A stretch of DNA of 64,000 bases from Silurus meridionalis. Its lineage: Eukaryota; Chordata; Actinopteri; Siluriformes; Siluridae. The notes beneath the pieces were generated by a model that was given only the letters and a program-made list of their open reading frames with translations, had not been told where the DNA came from and searched no databases. Each line of letters begins with the position of its first letter. The stretch's first letter is position 1. Below are positions 11,856-20,635 of the stretch, in pieces. The stretch spans positions 9,764,868 through 9,828,867 of the forward strand of contig NC_060899.1 in NCBI RefSeq assembly GCF_014805685.1, given 5' to 3'. The translations under genes and the position numbers were made by a program.

Positions 11856-12343
11856 TAGGCCGTAAGGTGAAGCCGTTTTTCGTTTCATCCCGTTCCCATA
11901 TATGGGGCACTAAATTATTTTAATTCCAATAAAAAGAGCTATTAGTTTTGAGCGAGAAAATAAAAGTTCTCTATGTATAATCCTGCAGTTTCTTTTTTAT
12001 TAGTGTTTAAAGTCGGCAATAGTTCCTTCATCGCGTAATCATATTTTGATCGAGTGATTCAGCTTAACGTCACGTGTAGGAAGCACAACCAATAAGGTGG
12101 CCGCTTTTGGAATGATAAATCCAAGATGGATTATAAACAATGCTATATGTATCTCGCATCGATAAAGAAAGAAGAAACGAAGGATTTTACACACACACAC
12201 GATAGGATACATACATAAATAGCGTCAAACGGTGGCTTGACGGTGAGAATCAGAGAATAGCAGAAACATACAAACATTGTCTAGAAATTAAATTTGAAAA
12301 TGTTCCCGAAGACACTGGGTTTAATATCACTTGCTACAAGCTT

Positions 12344-12555
12344 ACTGGCAGGCCCGTCATGGACCTAAGTTTCTTTTCAGGACATTCAGTTGTTGAGGTA
12401 CTGCTACTCGATGACACAGACTGGTCTTCAAGACACGTCATACAGCATCCTGAAATTCTAGATGCTCACAAAGAACAGTCTGTGTCATCGAGTAGTAGTA
12501 CCTCAACAACTGAATGTCCTAAAAAGAAACTTAGGTCCATGGCGGGCCTGCCAGT
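12344..12555. repeat. fold-back inverted duplication inside Academ-like copy A
   Basis: Two arms of about 80 bp (12344-12423 and 12476-12555), inverted relative to each other, separated by about 52 bp. The right arm is the original coding sequence (SSSTSTTECPKKKLRSM), which occurs once in copy B near 24205-24270. The left arm is its reverse complement with a few mismatches. It can form a long hairpin. Confidence 0.9.
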
Positions 12556-12681
12556 AGCTTGTGCAGGTCCTGTGCTTCCTGCCTTGTGCATAATTTGTAA
12601 GAAAACTGACAAGTACATTACTGTGGCAGGCAAATGACAGAAGGACCATCTTTCACAGGCAGAAACATTGTGTGCAGGTGG

Positions 12682-12682
<1 letters not shown>

Positions 12683-12712
<30 letters not shown>
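12683..12712. repeat. (CA)n microsatellite
   Basis: Lies at the start of the predicted intron of the Academ-like gene. The same tract, shorter, is in copy B. Confidence 0.9.
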
Positions 12713-12934
12713 AGTTTTAACTTTAAAGTTTTATGCTGGTATATGCTGGATACCATGGCTAAATTTAAATTACAATTACATCATTATGTAATGTTTATAA
12801 ATCATTTATTGTTTTGCATACTGCTACAACCAAAATACTCAAAATTGTTTAACGGTTAACCGTTTTTATATAATGGTTTTTATTTACAATTTAGTTTTGT
12901 AATGTTTAATATATAATATTTATTTACAGGCCAG

Positions 12935-14143
12935 TTGCTGAAAGCTGGCGAGATGAAGAAAGACACTAGCATTCTTGTGCATTTTCAAGACAAAGACTGC
13001 GTCTCTCTGGAGGTGCGATACCACAAGTCCTGTTACAGACAGTACACCAGGTTCTTGACGAAGTTTACTGCAACAGTTACTGGGACCTCAGATGTGATCA
13101 GAAGACACCAACACAATGGAAAAAGTTTCTATCAGATGGAACAAACAAAGAGGCACTGGCAGAATTCCTCTATCTTGCGTGGCGAGATGCTGATCTTACC
13201 ACTGTGGGCAAGGACTTAAGCTTGTACATCGCACATGGAGACCTGTGTCACTGTGACTGTAATGCACCGTATACAAACTCTCAGTGCTGTTGAAGATCTG
13301 ACATGTGATGATGAGGAATGTGACACCAGGTTGTTTTTACATGCACAACATGCTGCCAATGAACATCAAACTGTAGTCATCAAGAGCCCTGATACTGATG
13401 TGGCAGTGATTGCTTTAAGTCTGTAGCCAGATTTACCATGTAGGTTTCACAGGGGTTGGCAACAAAACGAGGATCATTGATTTGGCTAAGGTGTCATCAG
13501 CTCTTGGCACCAGTGTGTGTTTTGCACTTATTGGGATCCATACCTTTACAGGTTGTGACTCTACAAGTGCATTTTATGGCAAAGGCAAAAGAAAGGAATT
13601 TTCTGTTGCTTGTGAGAAAGAGGAATACCTGGATGCATTTAGAAATCTGGGTAAAAGTTTTAACCTGGACCAGTCTACCTTTGACATACTTTGCAAATAT
13701 GTGTGCCACCTCTATGGCCAGTCATCTCCCGAAAATGTGAATGATGCAAGATACAAAGCATTCTGCATGGCATCATCGGCTTTGCCAGAACTATCCATGC
13801 CCCCTTCAAGTGATGTCCTGCACCAACACTGCAAAAGGGCAAACTACCAAGCAGCCATAATGAGACATTCTCTGAAAGGTATAATGTGTGCCCCTTTAAC
13901 CATTGGCAATGGATGGCACCTCGAGGATGGGGAGTTAACAGTGACCTGGATGACTAGAAATCCTGCACTTAAAAGTGTTTTGCAGGTAGTCCACTGCAGT
14001 TGCAAGCAAGGCAAATGTGAGACTGGAAGATGTTCCTTGTATGTACTGATTTTTGTCGGTGCCAAAATTGTGCCAATGTTTCAAAGGAAACAGAGGAAAG
14101 AGCTAAATGGGATGATGGCTCTGATGATGATACTTATGAGTAA
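12935..14143 (+). pseudogene. Academ-like nuclease/transposase protein, copy A
   Basis: After an intron acceptor near 12929 the protein reads KKDTSILVHFQDKDC and EVRYHKSCYRQYTRF, then loses frame at a 245-bp deletion. The XPG/FEN1-like part follows: DEECDTRLFLHAQHA, VVIKSPDTDVAV (a D-x-D pair), and in another frame FTGCDSTSAFYGKGK. The rest to ANYQAAIMRHSLKG and GWHLEDGEL is open. The true C terminus, in a third frame, is Cys-rich (CSCKQGKCETGRC, then CRCQNCANV) and acidic, ending at the stop at 14141-14143. A TAG stop after VIALSL (13424) and the frame breaks show it is dead. Confidence 0.6.
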
Positions 14144-14803
14144 AGATGTACTGTGCATTATCTTAAGCTTATTTTTAGTTGTAATGAATCTGTTGTGGAA
14201 TTGTTCATTTTTTGCATTATTCATATCTAATGGGGGGGCGTATTTTGAGTGATTTCAGAAAACTCGGGACAAAGTGTGCTGCTTGTTTATGTTTCTGTAA
14301 TTACACACTGCCTTCTGAAAAAATTTGATGTATAATACATCAAATTAAACAGTGCCTACTGAAAAATTAGATGTATAATACATCACAGTTTTGCAAAAAT
14401 TGCAATGTGTATGTTTCATTTTGCTTGAAGTTAAAGAATATTTCCTACGAATTTGCCATATTTTATGGTCTACATTCACACTTGAGTGTTTAATGCACCA
14501 ATACCTTTCTCAAATGTTTAGGTACATGTATAAGGGTCAATTTGAGAGAGATTTTATGTTGCTAAAATGAAAATAAATAAAGTTCTAAGCACAGCCAGCA
14601 GCATAAGATTTTTGTTTTTAAAAATTCACAATTATACACATTTATGGATTGTGACAAAAAAATGCAGGATTTTTTGTGGAGAACTTTTAACATAAGGTCC
14701 AAAAAGGTGGTGTTTATGCAAAAATGCATTTAAAAAGTAGTGCCCAGACGTGGGAACAAAAATCACTTTCTAGCCACTTTTTCTTAGTTCACCTTATGGC
14801 CTA
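14144..14803. other. 3' untranslated and terminal part of Academ-like copy A
   Basis: AT-rich, with two near repeats of an ATGTATAATACATCA motif (about 14325 and 14370) that could be internal palindromic sites, followed by the right terminal repeat. No gene. Confidence 0.5.
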
Positions 14804-14805
14804 AC

Positions 14806-15590
14806 AGTTTATTCTCTTCATTTCTCTTGGCTGCACTGCTTCCAGTACGTGTATGTGAATGTTAGATTTTTGTCCAATCAGATTTCAGCCTTTATGTGCT
14901 GCCATGTCAATCTAATCTGCCCAGGACCTTCAATGTCTGTTCTGTTGGCTTTTTACAATAGTCTCCTTAAAAAAAAGCTTAACTTCTTTAACCAATCAGA
15001 TTTCATATTCGCCTCAAAGGACCAGCTAGCTGGCCCAGAATACCGTCAGCATTTTTCTGTCCTCTGATTGGTTGGTCAGAGGGAAACTGTTACAGCCAAG
15101 TTTGACTGGCAAAACATATCCGTAGCGCTCTGTACAAATTAATACATTAGAGTTAGACTTTTTTATTCCTATCGAGGAAGAGAAATTGATTTGGTCTCGG
15201 ACATACTTAAAAATCAAGAGGATGGCCAACCCTGAAGCTAGCTTGTCTCACCCCGGGAAAGGGTTTGTTTGCCACTTCCAGACCAGTGAATGCAAGCTGT
15301 ACCACTGGGTACCACTCTGAGAAGCAGTGCAAATTATGAGAATCTCTGGTGAGTAGGTTGTATTTTATTTAAATTATTATGTTTTTATCATGTTATTAGA
15401 CAAATTGATTCTGAGTGATTGTTTTAGTGTAGAGGTTTGGAGTTGTCTTAACTGGTTTCTTGCTTTAGTAAAATGGTATTCTTTTTTCAATATGCAAAAT
15501 GCCTCTCTCTGTAATTCCAAACGTTGTTATATTGCGTTTTTGTATTGTATTGATGGTTTCTATAATTGCGACGTGATATACACTACCACT
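14806..15590 (+). pseudogene. hAT-type element fragment with TTF zinc-finger exon (plus)
   Basis: Same family as the minus-strand fragment at 8256-8900, in inverted orientation. It reads DLVSDILKNQEDG-like sequence and then SLSHPGKGFVCHFQ and YHWVPL near 15180-15310, a broken TTF-finger exon. Similarity continues through the 3' flank to GTATTGATGGTTTCTATAA near 15570. No open frame longer than the finger exists. Confidence 0.45.
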
Positions 15591-15593
15591 ATG

Positions 15594-15595
<2 letters not shown>

Positions 15596-15689
<94 letters not shown>

Positions 15690-15690
15690 C
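15596..15690. repeat. (TA)n(GA)n compound microsatellite
   Basis: About 32 TA units followed by about 14 GA units, 60 bp upstream of a spo11 exon acceptor. Confidence 0.95.
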
Positions 15691-15751
15691 TACTTCAGTT
15701 AAATTCGAACCTTGTTCCTCCTGATTAATGCATAAAACATTGTGTGTCTAG

Positions 15752-15863
15752 CCTTGGATTGCCACAAGATGCTCTAATTCCATTAACAGTAGCAGATGAA
15801 AGAAAGCTCAACAATATAAAGAAAAGGCCATATATGTCTTTCCATCCAGCATGGGAGAAGGAG
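15752..15863 (+). CDS. spo11: spo11 penultimate coding exon (112 nt)
   Basis: The acceptor is GTGTCTAG and the donor GAG/GTGAGC. It encodes LGLPQDALIPLT then RKLNNIKKRPYMSFHPAWEK, aligning residue for residue in length with the vertebrate block LNVPKDSLIPLTKRD...LRRPYVTCQPFWRKE. The first base completes the Ser codon split with the exon at 5647-5723. It ends in phase 0. The exon is squeezed between two long microsatellites and lies 88 bp from a Tigger-like insertion. Its frame is nevertheless intact, which argues that the gene is under selection. Confidence 0.93.
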
Positions 15864-15879
15864 GTGAGCTAGTGAGACA

Positions 15880-15883
<4 letters not shown>

Positions 15884-15942
<59 letters not shown>
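15884..15942. repeat. (TA)n microsatellite
   Basis: Begins only about 20 bp after the spo11 donor at 15864. Confidence 0.95.
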
Positions 15943-15944
<2 letters not shown>

Positions 15945-15950
15945 CACACA

Positions 15951-16904
15951 CAGTGGAACCCGCTTATCTCGACCTCGGTTATCTCGACAACCCTATTAAG
16001 TCGACATTTTTGAAGTGGAACCGGCAAATTCTCGCTTTGTCTAAGCATTTTTTATCGGTTATGTCGATTCTTTTATGTCGCCGAACCCCGATATCTCGAG
16101 CACAAGAGGGGAAAAATTTGCCATTTAACGTCGGTTATCTTGGTGCAGCCTGCGGAGAAGAACTCGCGGAAGTGGCGGAAAAATCAAGGCTTACAGCTGC
16201 TACAGGTGTTGTATTGTATACTGGTGAATCTCTGCTGTTAGTTAGTGCACATATGCCTTTTGTTGTTAAATGGTATCCGATGAACGGGAGGCGAAAGCCG
16301 CGCTTGGCAGCGCGGAACGTGGGATGAGCAGCAAAAGCATAGAATGAACACTGGCAGGATCGGGGGGAATCCGCGGTGCGCTTTGGGAAGAAAAGAGCAG
16401 CCGTTGAGAGAGTGCTGGTGGGAAGGCACGTACCGGGATACACATGAGCGATAACAACGACGGGCGTGAACCAACATATACCAACAATAACGGACAGTGA
16501 GAGTGTGAAAGTTTAAATAGGAGCTGGTGATGATGCTAAACGAGCACCATATGTGCGCGATTGAAGCTGGGAGCTTCAGAGAAAGCGGCAGAGAAAGCAC
16601 CTGACACACTGAAGGGGGCCGAAGGGGGCGTGGCAGGTGGATTCCTGACAGATAAACATGTACATACTATGTATTTTTATAGCATGCCTTCATCAAACAA
16701 ATCGCGGCAACGCTGTTGTGTAAAAAAAACCCTTCAAAAACACGTGCATGCACATTCTCATTTATTAACGCACATCATGTACATAAAGAAATTTCAGGCA
16801 CGTTAATATATTGCCGCCATTTTGATTTTCGTTTATCTCGATCATCGGTTATCTCGATGCTTTTTGGTGACCCCCTAGGACATCGACAAAACCGGGTTCC
16901 ACTG
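15951..16904 (+). mobile_element. pogo/Tigger-like non-autonomous element carrying an LTR-like module, copy B
   Basis: The most complete copy (954 bp). The left end is CAGTGGAACCCGCTTATCTC and the right end TCGACAAAACCGGGTTCCACTG, with internal TTATCTCGA/TCGAGATAA sub-repeats, the style of pogo/Tigger terminal repeats. It has no transposase. Positions of about 16290-16649 are a foreign-looking module that, read on the minus strand, starts TGTCAGGAATCCACCTGCCA and holds CTATTTAAAC, as an LTR promoter would. The same module is in copies A and C. It lies in the last intron of spo11. Confidence 0.7.
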
Positions 16905-16914
16905 TATATATATA

Positions 16915-17572
16915 CAGTGGTCCCCCGGTTATCGAACTTAATTCGTCCCTTAAAACCGTTCGAAATCCGATATGTTCGAAAACCTGACCTAATTATCCCA
17001 TAAGAAATAATGAAAAACCAATTAATCCGTTCCCGAACTCCACCAATACCCAATAATTAAAATTTTTTTCCTGTTTTTAGCTGTATTAATAGTCAGGAAT
17101 CCCCCTGCCACGCCCCCTACGGTGGCTGTCATGGTGCTTCAGGGAATGCCCTTTTCCTTGCTCATGCGTGCCCCGCCCACATTGAGCTCATCGCAATCGG
17201 GCTTCCTCCATAAAGCACCGTGGATATTATTTATGGACTGCCTTTTGCCGGATTATCCCGATCTCTGCAGGTATTTTGTGTTGGCTCGGTAAAAGTATAA
17301 ATTAACAACTTTACAAGAGTAAGAAACAAAATGATTACTGTACTTACCGCTAAATATCACTAATATTGTTCACAAACAGAAGTTGCGATAGATGCTTACT
17401 CAGCGATGGTTGAAGCGGAAGCAGTTTCTTCCCCTCGCACTGGGCTGGGCAGCGTGGGTGGCGTTCGATAACTGGAACTTTGTTCGTTCACCGGACCGAA
17501 AATTCGTTCGGAAAACCGTTTGCTAACCGGAATGTTCGATAGCCGAGCCTTTCGATAACCGGGGGACCACTG
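16915..17572. mobile_element. second pogo/Tigger-like non-autonomous element
   Basis: 658-bp element with termini CAGTGGTCCCCCGGTTATCG and CGATAACCGGGGGACCACTG, perfect inverses, plus TTCG-rich subterminal repeats. It starts 10 bp after the preceding element ends. Near 17092-17290 it contains sequence beginning GTCAGGAATCCCCCTGCCAC, the same terminal motif as the LTR-like module in the neighbouring elements, here in plus orientation. No coding capacity. Confidence 0.7.
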
Positions 17573-17575
17573 TGT

Positions 17576-17585
17576 ATATTTATAT

Positions 17586-17623
<38 letters not shown>
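17576..17623. repeat. (TA)n microsatellite
   Basis: Imperfect TA tract. Confidence 0.85.
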
Positions 17624-17627
<4 letters not shown>

Positions 17628-17785
17628 CAAATTTTGCAATGTTAGTGACTATTTACAGTGATGGTGAATCAAAACTTGCAGTTGACTAAAGGTCAGATCT
17701 AGATTTATAAGTAATATTCCTATGATGACTTTGCCGAATAAAGTTAAAATCCCATGTTTTATGTGTTACACCCTCTGTAGGAGTA

Positions 17786-17952
17786 CAGTGCCAGCCACTA
17801 ATATTGGCACCTTTTGGTATATGTGAACATAGAATGCTGTGGAAAATTGTTTAACCTTTTGAACTTTTGTTAAACAAAATCGCAAAAATACTTTGCCTTT
17901 ATGGATGTCAAGTAATTACAAACATTTGGTTTTGATAATGTCAATTTGATAG
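17786..17952. mobile_element. Tc1-derived MITE, left half of a tandem pair
   Basis: Starts CAGTGCCAGCCACTAATATT, a Tc1-type end after TA. Internal sequence matches the element at 20462-20635. Its right terminal repeat is missing at the junction, where the LTR-bounded element is inserted. Confidence 0.6.
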
Positions 17953-18466
17953 GGTCAGGGATCCACCTGCCATGCCCCCTTTGGTGGCTCTTTATGCCTT
18001 CGCTTTCCCTAGAGCTCCAGGCTTAATCACGCACACCTGGGACTCATCATCAATCATGCCTCCGCTCTCTCTGGAGCTCCAGGCTTAATCACGCACACGT
18101 GAGGCTCATCATTACTCCACCTCGCTTCTACATAAGCTCCTCACTCTCACTCGCTCCCTTGTTCGTTTTTGAATGTATGGGTTCTATGTTTCACACAGGA
18201 CTCCTTGCTTTCCGTTCCGTTCGGTCTCCACTCACAGGATTCTGTGCTCTCCATTCCGTTCGGACTCCGCCATCCTGTACTGGCTGCGCTTCTCCTCCCC
18301 GTGCATCTCGGATCAGCTACACTTCTCGCCAAGCGCACCTTGGACTCTCTCAACCCAAGGACTGCCAAGTGCGCGCATGTGTGTGTGTCTCTCCCTCACT
18401 CCCGTCATTTAGACCCGAGCGAGCTGTACTCCGGCCTCCGCCTTCTGTTTCACTCGCACCCTGACA
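17953..18466 (+). repeat. 5' LTR of the minisatellite element
   Basis: 514 bp, starting with GGTCAGGGATCCACCTGCCA and ending CTCGCACCCTGACA. It contains a duplicated segment (AGAGCTCCAGGCTTAATCAC at 18011 and again near 18073) and a TACATAAG TATA-like box near 18130 followed by a CT-rich initiator-like region. Confidence 0.65.
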
Positions 18467-18669
18467 GAATAACGAACCCCTGAAAAAAAAACAAAAAAGG
18501 ACATGATCGGGTTGCCGCCGTGGTCCCAACGTGATCCGAGCCTCGGAGGGAGGAAACACCCGGAAGCACGCTGCTAAATCATCCTCGGTGGCCGCACCAC
18601 GCCCCTCTGTGATTCTGTAACTCCTCTTACACCACTGAAACAGCTAAAATCGCGCTCCATATCTCTTTC

Positions 18670-19422
18670 TTGTCTGGAGACTCTCTCTCGCCAGTAAGCT
18701 GTGGAGAGCAGTTGGAAGGGAATTTTCGCTTGTGTGCCCATTTCATTGGGCTTCTCACGGGGATGTTCGGGATGAATCCGGAGGATCTGCTTTACAGCCC
18801 CCTCGATTCTGGGAGGGCTCCGCTCCAGGGTTTCCACAAACGTGCAGCCCCAAGCTTTTCTGATGTCAACGTCTCGCCTCTGAGCTCCTCCGATGGCGAC
18901 GTCTCGCCTCTGAGCTCCTCCGATGGCGACGTCTCGCCTCTGAGCTCCTCCGATGGCGACGTCACGCCTCTGAGCTCCTCCGATGGCGACGTCACGCCTC
19001 TGAGCTCCTCCGATGGCGACGTCACGCCTCTGAGCTCCTCCGAAGGCGACGTCACGCCTCTGAGCTCCTTCGAGTTTGACGTCTCTCTCCCGAGCTCCCC
19101 TGAAGGCGACGTCTCTCTCCCGAGCTCCCCTGAAGGCGACGTCTCGCTCCGAGCTCCTCCGTCGGCGACGTCTCGTCCCCGAGCTCCTCCGTCGGCGACG
19201 TCTCGTCCCCGAGCTCCTCCGTCTGCGACGTCTCGTCCCCGAGCTCCTCCGTCTGCGACGTCTCCCCCCCGAACTCTTCCGTCCGCGACGTCTCGCCCCC
19301 GAGCTCCTCTGCCGGCATCGTCTCGCCCCCGAGCTCCTCCGTCGGCGACGTCTCGCCCCCATGCTCCTCCGTCGGCGAAGTCTCGCCTAAGAGCTCCTCC
19401 GATGGCGCCGTCTCGCCTCTGA
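18670..19422 (+). other. long open frame across the minisatellite, product doubtful
   Basis: A 250-codon open frame begins MSGDSLSPVSCGEQLEGNFR and then runs through decapeptide repeats SSDGDVSPLS into SATSRPRAPP repeats. No known domain is recognised. Because the repeat is 30 bp and GC-rich, stop codons are avoided in several frames on both strands (a 262-codon frame is open on the minus strand at 18574-19362), so length alone is poor evidence for a protein. The non-repeat start could be a remnant of an internal-region gene. I would not call it coding without transcript evidence. Confidence 0.2.
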
Positions 19423-19425
19423 GCT
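18868..19425. repeat. 30-bp minisatellite (about 18 units)
   Basis: Tandem units of 30 bp with core GACGTC(T/A)CGCCTCTGAG and CTCCTCCGATGGC. The first about ten units are almost identical; later units diverge (CCCCGAGCTCCTCCGTCGG). As the unit is a multiple of three all six frames tend to be open, giving repeats such as SSDGDVSPLS on the plus strand. Weaker 33-36 bp repeats continue to about 20000. Confidence 0.9.
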
Positions 19426-20249
19426 CCTTTGACGAAGACATCTCAGCCCCAAGTCTCCCACAAGGTGACGGATCGCCTCCAAACCCATTTGAAGGCGAAG
19501 CCACTCTTCCTAGACCGTTTGAAGGCGAAGTCGCGCCTTCGAGTCCCTCTCCGGGCAAAATCTCTCCTCCAGGTCCCTCGAAGGATGACAAGGCACTCCC
19601 GAGTTCCTCTGAAGTTCCTCTGAAGGCGTTGTCATGGCTCAAAGACCCAGCGAAGGTGCCACTGCGTGCCACTCCTCATCTCCGCCGTGGCCGTCGCACG
19701 CCCTCTGAACTCCGCCGTGGGCATCGCACAGGCTTTGAACTCCGCCATGGGTGGCGCACGGCCTCTGGATTCCGCCGTGGGCGTTGCTTGGCCTCTGGAC
19801 ACCACCGAGGACGTTTTTCTGCTCCCAGTCTCCACCGAGTGCGTCACTTGGTCTCCGATCTCCGTGCTGGACATCACTCCACTCCAGACCTCCCTAGTGG
19901 GTGTCAATCCACCCGATCACCACCGAGGGCGTCACTTGGTGTCTGGTCTCTGCCGTGATGGTCACTCAGCCTCTGGATTCTGCTGCGTGCACAGCTTGGT
20001 CCCTGGAGGCGCCTCTCCATCTCCGGTCTTCGCCAGTGGTTTTGCTCCATTCCTGGCCTCCGTGATGAGCTGTGCGCTGTTTTGGACCTCCGCTGAGGGC
20101 GTGGTTCCGTCCCGTGTCTTCGGGATGGGCATCGGCCAGTTCCGGCTCTCCACTGGGGTCGTCGCTCCGCCTCAAGTCCTTCCTGGCCTTTTCCGGGTTT
20201 CGCGGCGGTTCTGGCCGGGTACTTTTCGACCCAGGACGAACACTGGGAT

Positions 20250-20461
20250 CCTCCATCCTGTACCGGCTGCGCTTCTCCTCCCCGCGGATCTCGGATCAGC
20301 TACGCTTCTCCCCGAGCGCACCTAGGACTCTCTCAACCTAATGACTGCCGAGAGTGCGTGTGTGTGTGTGCTTGTGTGTTTGTCTCTTCCTCACTCTCAT
20401 CATTTAGACCCGAGCGAGCTGTACTCCGGCTTCCGCCTCCTGTTTCACTCGCACCCTGACA
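20250..20461 (+). repeat. 3' LTR remnant of the minisatellite element
   Basis: Matches 18271-18466 with scattered changes (ATCCTGTACCGGCTGCGCTT onward) and ends TCGCACCCTGACA followed by the GATAG duplication. The U3 half of this LTR is absent. Confidence 0.7.
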
Positions 20462-20635
20462 GATAGTGCCTGCCTCTAATATTGACACATTTGGTAAATA
20501 TTAGCAAAGAAGAAAAATCCTTTAAACATTTATTTAAAAAAAAATCACAACAATCATCTGCCCTCATGGATATCAGACAATTGCAAAAAAATTACGGTTT
20601 CATTTTATGAATGCCAATATTTGTGGATGGCACTG
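20462..20635. mobile_element. Tc1-derived MITE, right half of a tandem pair
   Basis: Starts AGTGCCTGCCTCTAATATTG and ends TGCCAATATTTGTGGATGGCACTG, an inverted terminal pair. Same family as 17786-17952. Confidence 0.6.

Larger units (their letters stand above)
11856..14803 (+). mobile_element. Academ-like DNA transposon, copy A
   Basis: About 2.95-kb element with short inverted ends: TAGGCCGTAAGGTGAAGC at 11856 and TTCACCTTATGGCCTA ending 14803, flanked by ACA (or AACA) on both sides. This 3-4 bp duplication fits what is reported for Academ elements. The coding part has an N-terminal Cys/His region and an XPG/FEN1-like nuclease region. It carries a fold-back insertion at 12344-12555 and, compared with copy B, lacks about 245 bp near 13090. 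The superfamily name is inferred from the XPG-like domain and target-site size. A different nuclease-bearing superfamily cannot be excluded by eye. Confidence 0.55.
17953..20461 (+). mobile_element. LTR-bounded GC-rich element with minisatellite interior
   Basis: 2.5-kb insertion flanked by a perfect 5-bp duplication GATAG (17948-17952 and 20462-20466). The ends are GGTCAGG (expected TGTCAGG) and CCTGACA, as in LTR retroelements. The 3' 212 bp (20250-20461) repeats the 3' part of the 5' LTR (18271-18466). Between the LTRs there is no gag, protease, RT or integrase. The interior is GC- and CpG-rich and made of approximately 30-36 bp tandem units. It is probably a non-autonomous LTR element of TRIM/LARD type that lost its genes and whose interior expanded. 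Placement is in the last intron of spo11. Confidence 0.7.

Noticed and set aside
12700..12860. Frame starting with a His-Thr repeat and continuing FNFKVLCWYM
   Set aside because: Lies in the Academ-like intron and starts in a CA repeat; not coding.
18574..19362. 262-codon minus-strand open frame (Arg-rich repeats)
   Set aside because: It is a by-product of the 30-bp GC-rich minisatellite, which lacks stops in several frames on both strands; no domain and no independent support.
19666..20325. 219-codon frame downstream of the minisatellite
   Set aside because: Runs over degenerate 33-36 bp repeats and into the 3' LTR; GC-rich sequence without recognisable domains, so probably chance.
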